Source: Campylobacter troglodytis (GTDB taxonomy: Bacteria; Campylobacterota; Campylobacteria; Campylobacterales; Campylobacteraceae). Taken from it: a stretch of 46,321 nt of DNA. How positions within the stretch are numbered: the stretch's first letter is position 1; each line of letters starts with the position of its first letter. Positions 15,489 to 25,312 of the stretch are shown piece after piece. A program made the translations under genes and the position numbers. The notes beneath the pieces are model-generated. The model had not been told where the DNA came from and did not search any database. It worked only from the letters and a program-made list of their open reading frames with translations. The stretch spans positions 1-46,321 of the forward strand of contig NZ_QHLI01000018.1 of NCBI RefSeq assembly GCF_006864425.1, in the 5' to 3' direction.

Positions 15489-16043
15489 GGGTAAATTTTA
15501 AAAAAATTGCAATTTTTTTGTATTTTGTAAAATTTATGCAAAGTGAATGTAAAAAAATGTTATTTTATCTTTTGCTTTTATAATATGTCATAATGCAAGC
15601 TTTAAATAAAATTTAAATGTTAAGGACAAAAAACCTACACAAAAGTTTAATGAATTCTTAGCAAAAAAGGAGTTTTTAAAGATCTTTAAAAAGCATTGAT
15701 TTATCGCATAGGCTTGTTGAGCAAAGCGAAGAGGCTTTAAAATTTAAAGAGCTTTTTGGATACAAGCTAAGATAAGTAAGGATTAAGATTTATAAAATAA
15801 CTTTTTAAAAAAAGCCCTTATCAAATAATCATAAATCCTTGCAAAAAATTTTAGCTTAAATTTAAATTATCCTAACTAATTTTAAAAAAGCCAAGATAAA
15901 CTTAGCCTATCTTTAAGGCAAGAAGTGAGGTTTAAATTCAAGCTTTTAAGCTTAAAATTTTATAAAAAATTCCTTACAAAAAACGGTTTAAGTGCTAAAA
16001 CTAAAATATATTTTTTATCAAAAAAATTATATTTGTCCTTAAA

Positions 16044-16054
16044 ATATGCTAAAA
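16044..16054 (+). promoter_or_regulatory. Probable sigma-70 promoter -10 for the Na/Pi cotransporter gene
   Basis: TATGCTAAAAT, an extended -10 box of Campylobacter type after phased T/A-rich DNA, about 70 nt before the start codon at 16125. The RBS AAAAGGAG is at about 16111-16118. Confidence 0.5.
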
Positions 16055-16124
16055 TTCTACTTTTAATAAATTTTAAATATTTTAAGAATTTAGCCTGAAT
16101 TCTTAAAAGTAAAAGGAGTTTTCA

Positions 16125-17957
16125 ATGTTTCTTAGATTCATCAAGCAGTATTATTTTGCTTTGATTGTCTTGCTAGTCATTTATGCACTTGCTGTGAATA
16201 AAGAAATAGGCGAGCTTTGTGCTGGTGTGGCTATCTTGCTCTTTGGTATGATCTTCTTAGGAGATGGCTTTAAGGGCTTTTCAGGGGGCTTTTTAGAAAG
16301 GGTGCTTGCAAACTGGACCAAGACCTCGCTTCGTAGCGTTACCTTTGGAACTGTGGCTACTATGATAATGCAAAGTTCTAGCATAGTAACAGTTCTTGCT
16401 GTAACCTTTGCAGGAGTTTCTTTGATAACCGTGCTTCAAGGCATAGGGGTTATGTTTGGGGCAAATTTGGGAAATTCCTTTGGTTCTTGGCTTATAGTTG
16501 GGGCTAGTTCCATTAGCATTTCAGCCCTTGCCTTACCATTCATCGTGGGGGGGCTACTTTTGAATTTTCGTCCTAGCAAGGCTCAAAAATGCTTGGGCAA
16601 GATTTTGGCAGGCTTTGGCTTCTTCTTTTTGGGTGTTTTTTACATTAAGCTTGGCTTTGAGGGCTTTAAGGAGATAATGGATCTTTCTCAGTATAGGCTT
16701 GAGGGCTACAAGGAGGTCTTTGGCTTTTTGTTTATAGGTGCTTTAATGACAGGGATCATTCAAAGTTCTCACGGCTCCTTAGCCATCATCATAGCCGCCT
16801 ATGTTGAAAATCAAGTAAGCTACTCAGGTGCTCTTGCTGCCGTGCTTGGCACAAGTGTGGGCGGAGTTGTTACCGCACTTGTAGCCTCTCTTGGATCTAC
16901 TACTGAGGGTAGGCGCTTAGCAGTTGCAAATTGTATGTTTAATTTTATCACTGTCTTCATAGTGGCTGTGTTTTTCCCACTTTTTCAAATTTTAAATGAT
17001 CTCATTGGCACAGCACTTGGCTTTTCTGAGGGCTCACCCTTTCGCTTAGCCATCTTTCATACCCTCTTTAATCTCTTTGGCATAGTGCTTTTAATAGCCT
17101 TTATACCAGCTATGGCAAGCTTTTTAAACAAGGTCATTAAAGGCTCTGCAAAGTCAAAAAGCACAGTTTCTTTCATCAACGATGGGCTCTTATCTTATCC
17201 AGATACAGCCATTCAAGCCTTGACAAATGAAGTGAAGCATCTTTATGATAATGCCTTTAACATTATAGCTCACGCCATAGGCTTTCATAGGGTTGATCTA
17301 AGATCTGATCAAAGGCTTGAAGAGGCTCTTAAAAGGGATGATTGGCTAAAACAAGAAATTGATGTCAATGGGCTTTATAAAACAGAGATCAAATCTTTGT
17401 TTAATAGCATAGTTGATTTTTCAACCAAGCTTCAAGGAAATGTGGACGAGCCAAAGCTCATAAGAAGGATAGTTGGGCTTCAAATTGCCTCTCGCAAGAT
17501 AGCAGAGGCTACTAAGAGTGTAGGGATCTTGCAAGTAAACATCAAAAAATTCACCCAGGATACAAATCTAACGCTTAAAAAGGAATATGATGATCTAAGA
17601 TTAGACCTAGGAAAGCTCTTACAGCTAATAGAAGGCATGAAGATCTCTCCAAAAAAGAAGATCAAGGATATGAAGCATATACTTAAAAAGCAAAAGCAGC
17701 TTTTTAAAAGAGAGGATAAAAATGCCTTTGTTGCCATCGAGGGGCTAATTCGCAAAAAGTCCATCAGCTCAGCAGCTGGAACCTCTTTGTTAAATGACAT
17801 ATCCTTTACAAACACGGTTGCAAAAGAGCTTATCACTGCTATAAATCATATTTACGGTTTATCTAAAAATGAGGCCATTGGTGATTATGAGATAAAGCAA
17901 AAAAGGGCTTTAAGAAAGGCTAGTAAGAAAAAAGGCGAGGAGAGCGTAGAGGGCTAA
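16125..17957 (+). CDS. Na+/phosphate cotransporter family protein (NptA/YjbB-like)
   Basis: A 610-residue inner-membrane protein. The N-terminal two thirds carry the two inverted Na/Pi repeats with their QSS signatures (MIMQSSSIVTVLAVTF near residue 84 and GIIQSSHGSLAII near 214), with Gly-rich segments GANLGNSFGSW and LGTSVGGVVTALVA. From about residue 350 the protein is a soluble, PhoU-like helical domain rich in Lys/Glu. Length and order match bacterial Na/Pi cotransporters of the YjbB type, which move phosphate with sodium. It stands alone; no pho genes are near. The RBS AAAGGAG supports the start. Confidence 0.9.
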   Translation: MFLRFIKQYYFALIVLLVIYALAVNKEIGELCAGVAILLFGMIFLGDGFKGFSGGFLERVLANWTKTSLRSVTFGTVATMIMQSSSIVTVLAVTFAGVSLITVLQGIGVMFGANLGNSFGSWLIVGASSISISALALPFIVGGLLLNFRPSKAQKCLGKILAGFGFFFLGVFYIKLGFEGFKEIMDLSQYRLEGYKEVFGFLFIGALMTGIIQSSHGSLAIIIAAYVENQVSYSGALAAVLGTSVGGVVTALVASLGSTTEGRRLAVANCMFNFITVFIVAVFFPLFQILNDLIGTALGFSEGSPFRLAIFHTLFNLFGIVLLIAFIPAMASFLNKVIKGSAKSKSTVSFINDGLLSYPDTAIQALTNEVKHLYDNAFNIIAHAIGFHRVDLRSDQRLEEALKRDDWLKQEIDVNGLYKTEIKSLFNSIVDFSTKLQGNVDEPKLIRRIVGLQIASRKIAEATKSVGILQVNIKKFTQDTNLTLKKEYDDLRLDLGKLLQLIEGMKISPKKKIKDMKHILKKQKQLFKREDKNAFVAIEGLIRKKSISSAAGTSLLNDISFTNTVAKELITAINHIYGLSKNEAIGDYEIKQKRALRKASKKKGEESVEG

Positions 17958-18188
17958 AATTTAAGCTTCTTCTAGCTTTAAAACCTTATTAAAGCTTTTA
18001 GCTGTCAAATTTTAAGTTTCATTGTGGCTTTAAACTTCTTAAAGCTTGAGGATAGCAAAAAAGGCTAAATTTAAGCCCTAGCTTTAAGCTGTTAAATTTC
18101 AAGCCTCATTTTAGCCTTAAACTCTTAGAGTTTTTAGCTAGTGAATTTTAAGAGCTGTGAATTTACGAGCTTGAAATATCTTTTTTAA

Positions 18189-18235
18189 GATCCAAGAAGA
18201 GATCTTGCAAGTGATCTCTTTTGGATCCCTTGCTT
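18189..18235 (+). terminator. Hairpin terminator between the Na/Pi gene and the polysaccharide block
   Basis: GATCCAAGAAGAGATC (18189-18204) pairs almost perfectly with GATCTCTTTTGGATC (18213-18227) around an 8-nt loop and is followed by a short T-rich stretch. The remainder of 17958-18362 is AT-rich with no gene. Confidence 0.6.
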
Positions 18236-18271
18236 TTTTAAATCTTTTTTAAAATCTTGATTAAAATTTGC

Positions 18272-18302
18272 AAAAAAAAAAAAAAAGAATCTATGCTATA
18301 AT
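18272..18302 (+). promoter_or_regulatory. Promoter with A15 tract next to the -10 box
   Basis: Extended -10 TATGCTATAAT (TATAAT at 18297-18302) ten bases after a run of 15 A (18272-18286). It lies about 60 nt before the start at 18363. Length variation in the A-run could change promoter strength. Confidence 0.55.
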
Positions 18303-18362
18303 TTAGCCTTCAAACAAGATTAATATAATCTTAAAGCCAAATTTAATTTTAAAAGGATGACA

Positions 18363-20466
18363 ATGCTAGAAAAATTACACTTAGAACTTGACAAGGCACA
18401 AGGTTTATGGAATTTTGATGAGATGCTAAGTATATACGAAAAAGCCTTCAAACAGGGGGGGGGGGGGGGTAAGCCCCGATAAATCAAATTTAAGCCTAGA
18501 TGAGCAAGGTTTAAGCTCAAAGGAGCTTAGTTTAAGCTCTGTCAATAAAACCTTAAACACTAATCCCTCTTTAAGCCAAGAAATTTCAGACAAAACTATA
18601 AATTCAAACTCCCCCACAACCTCTTTAAATACAGAAGCTTCAAGCAAAGAGCCTATCAATTCAAACCCAAGCTCACTTAAATTTAGCGACAAAAATTCAG
18701 ATCAAGCCTTCCTCAAAGACTTTGCAATCTTTTTATACGACAGTGCAAATTTTAACAGGCTTTTTGAGCTTTTGCAAGCTTTCAAAGAAGAGCCTAGCTT
18801 TTTTAAAGAGTGCAATTTTGATCTTTCTTTCAAGGAATTTAAAGAGACCTTAAAGGATCTTTTGCAAGGAAAATTAAATACAAACGATCTTTTAAACGCC
18901 AAAGAAGCACTAATTCGCAAGGATATAATCGCCCTTTTTGTGCTTAAAGAAGAGATTAAAAAAGAAGCTCTCACAAAGGAGCAAGCCATAGGCTTTTTAA
19001 AAGGAGTTCTCTTTCACAGCCCATCTAAGATCACAAAGGCCGTGTTTATAAAAGCTTGCGTGGATTATTTTGAGCTAAGGGATCTAGCCTTTTTTAACAT
19101 ACATTCTATAAATCTTATCATCATCTTGCAAAATGACTTCTTTGGTGTCTTTGGAGCCTCTTTATACTATGATAAATGGAGCTTTTCTTTTAAGAAAAAC
19201 TTCTTTGGCAAGGAAGAGTTAAAAACTCCTTGCAAGGTTGCCCTTTGCGTGTGTGGGGCATTGAGAGGCAGAAACTGGCCTACACTTTTAAATAAGATCA
19301 TAGCAGATCTAGGCTTTGAGGTGGATGTGTTTTTGTTTGCCTGGGATGAGGAGTTCACCTGGGCAGGACTTGGAGGAGGGTCATCTTTAATTTATAGACG
19401 TGCTTATGATAATCCAACCTTAAAAAGCAAGGCTGTAAAAGAAGTAGCTACAAATGCCGAACTTGCAAAGCATTTTCCCAAAACCTATGCAAAATTAAAC
19501 AAGGAAAAAAGCGTTCCCTTGTCCTTAGACAAAATCAAGCTAATTACAAATTTAAAGGCTTTCAGACTTGAAAAGGGAGAGGATTTTATGAAAAAATATG
19601 CCATAACTAATCCAAATCCCAATGTGGTGAAGTATTATTACGCCAAAAATCAGGTATTGAAGCTTTTGCAAAATTATGAGGCACAAAACAAGCTTAAATA
19701 TGATTATATCATCCAAACTAGGCCTGATTGGCCCTTTAAATTAAACAAAAACTTAAAAGATTTTGAAAAGCTAGCCCCTCAGGACATACTTGTAGAAACA
19801 GGAGTAGGAGGGCTTACAGATGCTCTTGTCGTAGGACCTGCTAGTTCTATGAGCATTATGCTATCCATTTGGGATCTAGGAAATTTCAATAAGGCTAATG
19901 TAGCAATGTTTAGATCCTTGCCAAATGCTATGGGAACGCACGGACTAAGCTTTGCCTTTTGTTCTTTGGCTGGACTTAGGGTAATTTCATCAAATCCTGT
20001 TCCAAACTGGAGAGGCTTTTCAAATGATGATTGGATCTTGCCAAATTTTGACAGCGAGCTTGAAGAAGACATCAAGGCTTCAAAGCTAGACAAGGACACC
20101 TTGGATAAATGCCGTGAGTTTTTTGAGGCTTTTAAGGATCTATTTAAACACAAAGAAGGAGAGCCTTCAAACATAGTAGAATGCCTGAATTTAAACAAGC
20201 AAGATGCCTTAAATGCCAGTAAAGGCGAGCTTGCTACAGCCTTGCAAACAGTTGAAAGACAGTACAAGGCCTTGCTAACGCAGTATAAGCAAACTCAAGA
20301 TGAGGCAGCTTACAAAAACTATCTAAGCTTTAAGCTAGGCCAAGCCCTAATCAATGCTTATAAGAATTTGTGGCGTGGGGATCTGCTTAAATTCTTCTTT
20401 TATGAGGCCTTTAAGATTAGAAAAGAACACAAAGATGCCATAAAGAGAAAAAAGAACTTAAAATAG
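18363..20466 (+). CDS. Phase-variable surface-polysaccharide transferase-like protein (currently frame-OFF)
   Basis: The ATG at 18363 has RBS AAAAGGA and encodes MLEKLHLELDKAQGLWNFDE... for 31 residues before a run of 15 G (18455-18469). Read through, the frame stops at 18480-18482. One frame over, the reading continues from the G-run to 20466 (about 660 further residues), so 14 or 17 G would make a roughly 700-residue protein. The part right after the tract is Ser/Asn-rich filler; the conserved part begins near 18700. The body (KVALCVCGALRGRNWPTLL, VDVFLFAWD, YDYIIQTRPDWPF) looks like a capsule or glycan transferase; comparison with Campylobacter phase-variable capsule transferases is from memory. 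An in-frame TTG at 18772 could give a shorter product. The exact reaction is unknown. Confidence 0.78.
18455..18469 (+). repeat. Poly-G tract (G15), slipped-strand phase-variation switch
   Basis: Fifteen consecutive G within the 5' coding part of the transferase gene. Frame arithmetic: start codon in phase 0, long frame in phase 1, so deletion of one G or gain of two restores translation. Confidence 0.9.
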
Positions 20467-20867
20467 GCTGTGAATTTGGCGTGGCTTGAAAGATTAGGCT
20501 CAATTAAGTTTAATAGAATTTTATCTTATCAATTTTAGTAAATTTCAATAAAGCTTTTGTCCTATTTTTATCTAAGTAGACTTTTAGCCTTGCTTGAAAG
20601 TTTTTATGAGAATTTAAACAAAAACTTGCATTCTTTGAGCCTTATTGAAAAATTTAAAGCTTAAAAGAGAGGTAAAAAATTCAAGTATTTTTGAAAATTG
20701 TATTAGAGGCTTGAATTTAAAGACTCTTACTTGGATAAAAAATGATAAAAATTCACGCAGTTTAAAAAAATTCATGCAATTTTAAAAAAATTCACACTTT
20801 TTTGTAAAAAATTCACGAGGGCAAAAACCTCGCAAATAAAGCCTTTATAAAACAACAAAGGTAGAAA

Positions 20868-21965
20868 ATGACTCCAAAAGAGTATGAAAAAATTCATCAA
20901 AAATGCCTTGTCATAGACCTAGATGGCACTTTGAGCATAGATGAAAATAAGCCTTACAAGGATAGGGCTATAAATGCCGCCTTAGTTGCTACCTTGAAAG
21001 GCTATAAAGATAGGGGATTTAGGATAATAATTCACACAAGTAGGTCTATGAGAAGCTATGCTGGGGATGTGAAAAAGATTATAAAACACAGCTTGGATGA
21101 GATCTTAACTTGGCTTGATAAGCACAAGATCCCTTATGATGAGGTGGTGGTGGGCAAGCCTTGGTGCGGGGCAAATGGCTTTTATGTGGATGATAGGGCT
21201 TTGCGTCCCAGCGAATTTGTGAGTTTAAGCTATGATGAGATAAGTTTGCTTTTAGCAAGGGAAAAAGAAGTTACGGAGGCTAAATTCAATGAAAAAATTA
21301 GTTTAAACAAGCTAAATTCGCAAAAAAATTCAAGCACAAACTCATACAAAAATTCAAGCAAAAAGTCTTTAAATTCAAAGCCTAAAAATTCAAACAAAAA
21401 GCCTTTGAATTCAAAGCCTAAAAAGCCTTCAAAGCCAAAAAATGCTTCGCATTCAAAGCCTAAAAACTCAAGCAAAAATGCCTTGAATTTAAAAACTCAA
21501 AACTCTTTAAAAGAGCTTTCAAAATTAAAGTTTAACAACTTGTCTCAAACATCACACTCAAAAACTAAGAATCAAGCTAAAAGCACTAAAAATTCACAAA
21601 ATCTGCCTCAAAATAATTTCCAGTTAAAATCTCAAAACTCAGCCAAAGAAACCTTAATTTTAAGCCCTCAAAAACTAGACACAAAAAAGATTAAAAATTT
21701 ACAAAACCCACATAAAGATAGTTTAAATTCAAAGTCTAAAAATTCACACAGTGCAAATTCAAAGCCTTCAAATTCAACAGTCTTAAACTTAAAAAATTCA
21801 GCCAAAAAGTCTTTAAATTTAAAGTCTTCAAATTTAAAATCTAAAAATTCAAATAAAAATTCTTTAAATTCAAAGTCTGAAAACTCAAACAAAAATGATT
21901 TAAATTCAAAGCCAAAAAATGCCTTAAATTCAAAGCCCTCAAAATCAAAAGGTGTTACAAAGTGA
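20868..21965 (+). CDS. HAD phosphatase of capsule-biosynthesis type with a low-complexity tail
   Basis: Residues 1-145 form a compact HAD phosphatase: the nucleophile motif DLDGTL (about residues 18-23), motif II HTSRSMRSY, the Lys-containing VVVGKPWCGANGFYVDDRAL with the acidic motif. This matches the small capsule-biosynthesis phosphatases of the EcbF/BcbF type. Residues 145-365 (DNA about 21300-21962) are an Asn/Ser/Lys-rich tail made of repeating NSKPKNS-like units encoded by AAATTCA-rich DNA, with no recognisable fold. The start has AAAGG. It overlaps the next gene by 4 nt, so translation is coupled. The 401 bp before it (20467-20867) contain no gene, only AAATTCA-rich spacer. Confidence 0.85.
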   Translation: MTPKEYEKIHQKCLVIDLDGTLSIDENKPYKDRAINAALVATLKGYKDRGFRIIIHTSRSMRSYAGDVKKIIKHSLDEILTWLDKHKIPYDEVVVGKPWCGANGFYVDDRALRPSEFVSLSYDEISLLLAREKEVTEAKFNEKISLNKLNSQKNSSTNSYKNSSKKSLNSKPKNSNKKPLNSKPKKPSKPKNASHSKPKNSSKNALNLKTQNSLKELSKLKFNNLSQTSHSKTKNQAKSTKNSQNLPQNNFQLKSQNSAKETLILSPQKLDTKKIKNLQNPHKDSLNSKSKNSHSANSKPSNSTVLNLKNSAKKSLNLKSSNLKSKNSNKNSLNSKSENSNKNDLNSKPKNALNSKPSKSKGVTK

Positions 21966-23956
21966 TATTAATCACCTCCGCAGCCTTTTGTCCTAGTGAG
22001 TTTGGGGTAGAATTTGGCAAGATCCCACCTAGCTTTTTGCCACTTGGTGGCAAAAGGCTTTATGAGTTTCAAGCAAAGCTTTTTAAAAAATTTAGCAAAC
22101 AAAGGCTTGTTTTATCTTTGCCTCAAGGCTTTAAAATCAGCAAGATAGAAGTAAAAAGGCTTGAAAATGCTGGCTTTGAGCTTATCTTTGTCCCACAAAG
22201 GCTAAATCTAGCCCAAAGCATAAATTACTGCCTAAATATGCTCTTGCCCCTAAAAGAAGGGCTGATTATCTTGCACGGAGATAGCTATTTTTTAAACCTT
22301 GTTGAAGCCTCCAACGCTCTTGGCATCTCAAAGGCTTTAAATAGCTATGATTGGGTCAGTTTAAATGACACAAATATAATGCCTTTTAATGTGAAAGATA
22401 GTCAAAATTTCACGTTACAAAGCGAAGATGAGCTTTTTAAAAACGACACAGCTAAAAATGTCGTTTCAAAATTCACTTCCCAAAGTGAAAATGTCATTTC
22501 AGAGCTTGCACCACAAAGTGAAAATCTCGGCATTAAAAATGCCACCTCAAAAGCCACTGTGAAAAAAGCCATACCCAAAAATGATACACAAGAAAGGATT
22601 GTTGTTTCAAAAGCTAAGACACAAAGTGAAAATGAGTTTTTCGAAAATATTTCAAATAAAAACACAGAGTCAAAAAATTCTACACAAGCAAAGATTGCTA
22701 CTTCAAAATTCACGCCCCAAAGCCAAAACACAGTTCCTAAAAAGCTCTCTTCAAAAACCACAAACACCCCATCAAAACCCACCACGCAAAAACTTACAAG
22801 CTCAAAAGAATTCGTTCTTAATGGCTATTTTTGCATACAAAGCCCCTATGATTTCATCCGCTCTATGCTAAAGGCAAGCTATGATTTTATACTAGAGCTT
22901 AAAATATACTCGCAAACCCATCCCTTTGAGCTGCTTTTAATCGATGAGTGGTTTGACTTTGGGCTTTTAAGCGCTTATTTTAACTCCAAATCCTCACTTA
23001 CAACCCAACGAATTTTCAATGACCTAGTCTTGCAAGATGGGTATTTAATCAAAAGTTCAAAGGATAAGGCTAAGATAAGGGCTGAATTTGAGTGGTTTAA
23101 AGCCTTGCCTGAGAAGCTAAGCCTTTTTGTGCCAAGGGTTTTAGAGCATAAAGAGGGCTATAAAATTGAGTATTTATGCCTTAATACCTTGGCTGAAATC
23201 TTTGTTTTCTCGTCCTTGCCTAGCCTTGCTTATAAGCAAATTTTTGCTAGCTTAAAGGACTTTTTAGAAAAATTACACTCCCTTAAATCAAAACAAAGCT
23301 TTGATTTTAATTACAAAAAAAAGACGGTTTCTCGTTTAAAAGAGCTTGAAAGGCAAAGGGGCTTGAATTTAAACCTGCCCTTTAAATTTAATGGCAAAGT
23401 CTTGCCGTCATTGCTTGAAATGCTTGATTTTTTAGATGAAGTTATGCCCTCAAACAAAGAGCAGTGCTTCATACACGGGGATTTTTGCTTCTCAAATATC
23501 TTTTATGATTTTCGCACACAAAGGATCATTTGTTTTGATCCAAGGGGGATGGATTTTAGTAGCACACAAACGCCCTTTGGAGATGCAAATTATGATCTAG
23601 CAAAACTAGCTCATAGCATTTTGGGGCTTTATGATTTTATAATTTTTGGCTTTGCAGACTGTGAATTTAAGGCAAATTCTACAAATTATGAAATAAATTT
23701 TTCTTTGCCCATAAATGAAAATATCAAAGAAATTCAAGCCTTGTTTTTAGCTAGTTTCAAGCTTTCAAAAAGTGAGTTTCTAGCACTTTGTGTGCATTTG
23801 TTTCTTTCAATGCTGCCCCTTCATTATGAGGATACAAACAAGCAAAATGCCCTACTAGCAAATGCCTTAAGGCTTTTTAGCGAGCTTTTAAGGGAGAGTA
23901 AAAAATCCAAGCAAAAATTAAAGCTTGTGAAAAATCACAAAAGGCAAACTAAGTGA
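21962..23956 (+). CDS. Nucleotidyltransferase-like / choline-kinase-like fusion for surface polysaccharide
   Basis: A 664-residue two-domain protein. Residues 1-140 are a nucleotidyltransferase-like domain (MILITSAAFCPSEFG..., PPSFLPLGGKRLYEFQ, LIILHGDSYF). Residues about 140-280 (DNA about 22380-22800) are a low-complexity insert of SENxxSK / TQSEN-like units. The first domain then resumes (FVLNGYFCIQSPYDFIRSM). From about residue 345 an APH/choline-kinase fold follows, with the catalytic loop CFIHGDFCFSNIFYD and the Mg-binding FDPRGMDF. The pairing suggests activation of a phosphorylated head group or sugar (inference). It overlaps both neighbours by 4 nt, forming an operon with the HAD phosphatase and the second nucleotidyltransferase. 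Confidence 0.82.
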   Translation: MILITSAAFCPSEFGVEFGKIPPSFLPLGGKRLYEFQAKLFKKFSKQRLVLSLPQGFKISKIEVKRLENAGFELIFVPQRLNLAQSINYCLNMLLPLKEGLIILHGDSYFLNLVEASNALGISKALNSYDWVSLNDTNIMPFNVKDSQNFTLQSEDELFKNDTAKNVVSKFTSQSENVISELAPQSENLGIKNATSKATVKKAIPKNDTQERIVVSKAKTQSENEFFENISNKNTESKNSTQAKIATSKFTPQSQNTVPKKLSSKTTNTPSKPTTQKLTSSKEFVLNGYFCIQSPYDFIRSMLKASYDFILELKIYSQTHPFELLLIDEWFDFGLLSAYFNSKSSLTTQRIFNDLVLQDGYLIKSSKDKAKIRAEFEWFKALPEKLSLFVPRVLEHKEGYKIEYLCLNTLAEIFVFSSLPSLAYKQIFASLKDFLEKLHSLKSKQSFDFNYKKKTVSRLKELERQRGLNLNLPFKFNGKVLPSLLEMLDFLDEVMPSNKEQCFIHGDFCFSNIFYDFRTQRIICFDPRGMDFSSTQTPFGDANYDLAKLAHSILGLYDFIIFGFADCEFKANSTNYEINFSLPINENIKEIQALFLASFKLSKSEFLALCVHLFLSMLPLHYEDTNKQNALLANALRLFSELLRESKKSKQKLKLVKNHKRQTK

Positions 23957-25026
23957 AAATAGTATTTACAATGGCAGGGGCAAGCTCTCGTTTTACAATG
24001 GCCGGCTATACAAAGCCAAAATATATGCTTACATTAAGCCTTGAATTTGACGCCTTTTTTCACAAAATAAATGAAAATTCTTGCATTGAGAGTGGCTTTG
24101 AAGCTGAGCTTGACAATGAACTTGGCAAGAATTTTAAAAGCAAATTTAAAAAAGATCTTGAAGGTGTTTTCAAAAAGGCTTTTGAACAAATGCCTAAAAA
24201 CAAAAATTCAACTAAGCTAGAAAAAGATTTCAGCAAGGTTGAAGCTGTGAATTTTACACCTTGCAAAAGAAGCCTTTTTTACTATGCTGTGGCTGGGTTT
24301 AGAACTTATTTTAAAGAATGTGAGCTTATTTTTATTTGTAGAAATTTGCAAGGCACAGAGGCTTTTATCAAAACTGAGTGTGAGACACTTGGCATTAAAA
24401 ACTTTCGCATAGCCACCCTTAAAGATCTAACTCAAGGACAAGCACACAGCCTTTATCTTGGTTTGCAAGATCTTAAAATAGCACAAAATGAGAGCATTTT
24501 GGTTTTTAATATAGACAGTTTCAGACCAAATTTTAGCCTTCCAACAAGCTTTGATTTAAATGCTATTGATGGGTATTTGGAGGTATTTTTAGGGCAAGGG
24601 GAGCAGTGGAGCTTTGTTTTGCCCTTTAATACTAGCGAGTATGAAGGTTTAAATTCAACAAAAGAAAAGCCTTGCAAGGATTTTGGCTTAAAAGCCTTGA
24701 ATTTTCCAAGGCAAGAGGGCTTAAATTCAAAGAATATTGATGAAAATTCAAGTGAATTTAAGGTAGCAAAAACGACAGAAAAGGAAAGAATTTCCCCACT
24801 TTGTAGCACGGGGCTTTATTATTTTAGCAAGGCTTATGATTTTATGCAAGCCTTTGAAAACACCTTTAAAAATGGGACAAAAATTAAAAACGAATACTAC
24901 ATAGCCCCGCTTTATAACGAGCTAATTCAAGGCAGCAAAGACATCCGCTATCATCTAATTGATACAAATGAAGTGATCTTTTGTGGCACTCCAAGCGAGT
25001 ATGAGGCCCTGTTAAAAACTGTTTAA
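23953..25026 (+). CDS. Sugar/alcohol-phosphate nucleotidyltransferase with inserts
   Basis: A 357-residue NTP transferase. The N-terminal signature VFTMAGASSRFTMAGYTKPKYML is the nucleotide-binding loop and Lys of this family. A mid-domain motif SILVFNIDSFRP gives the metal-binding Asp, and the C-terminal half has STGLYYFSKAYDF and KNEYYIAPLYNELI. Two stretches break the usual spacing: residues about 27-95 between the signature and SLFYYAVAGF, and about 225-275 before STGLYYF. Both are Lys/Asn/Ser/Glu-rich. It probably makes an NDP-activated precursor for the polysaccharide built by this operon. It is the last gene of the operon; 25027-25312 is AT-rich with no gene. Confidence 0.83.
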   Translation: MKIVFTMAGASSRFTMAGYTKPKYMLTLSLEFDAFFHKINENSCIESGFEAELDNELGKNFKSKFKKDLEGVFKKAFEQMPKNKNSTKLEKDFSKVEAVNFTPCKRSLFYYAVAGFRTYFKECELIFICRNLQGTEAFIKTECETLGIKNFRIATLKDLTQGQAHSLYLGLQDLKIAQNESILVFNIDSFRPNFSLPTSFDLNAIDGYLEVFLGQGEQWSFVLPFNTSEYEGLNSTKEKPCKDFGLKALNFPRQEGLNSKNIDENSSEFKVAKTTEKERISPLCSTGLYYFSKAYDFMQAFENTFKNGTKIKNEYYIAPLYNELIQGSKDIRYHLIDTNEVIFCGTPSEYEALLKTV

Positions 25027-25312
25027 AATTTTTTGCAACAAAGCAAAATAAAGCCAAAAGCTTTTAAAAAATCTCAAACTTTTTCTATCTTAATTGAAGT
25101 ATATCCTTAAAATTTAAAGCCGCTACACCCAAAATACAAGAAGATCTTAAAATCAAGTTTTTAAAATAAGCAAAAAGATCTTTTAAGGACATTTTAGCAA
25201 ATTCTAGGAAACAGTGCCTTTAAAAACAAAAACCCTTAAAATTTTTGTTAAAATTCAAAAACTTGTGATCTTAAATTAAATTTTGTGAATTTTTTTTTTG
25301 TAAAGGGCTAGA

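Noticed and set aside
15640-15780. Possible gene remnant ending EALKFKELFGYKLR
   Set aside because: About 30 codons with no start and in-frame stops just upstream; too short to assign, so it is only mentioned with the spacer.
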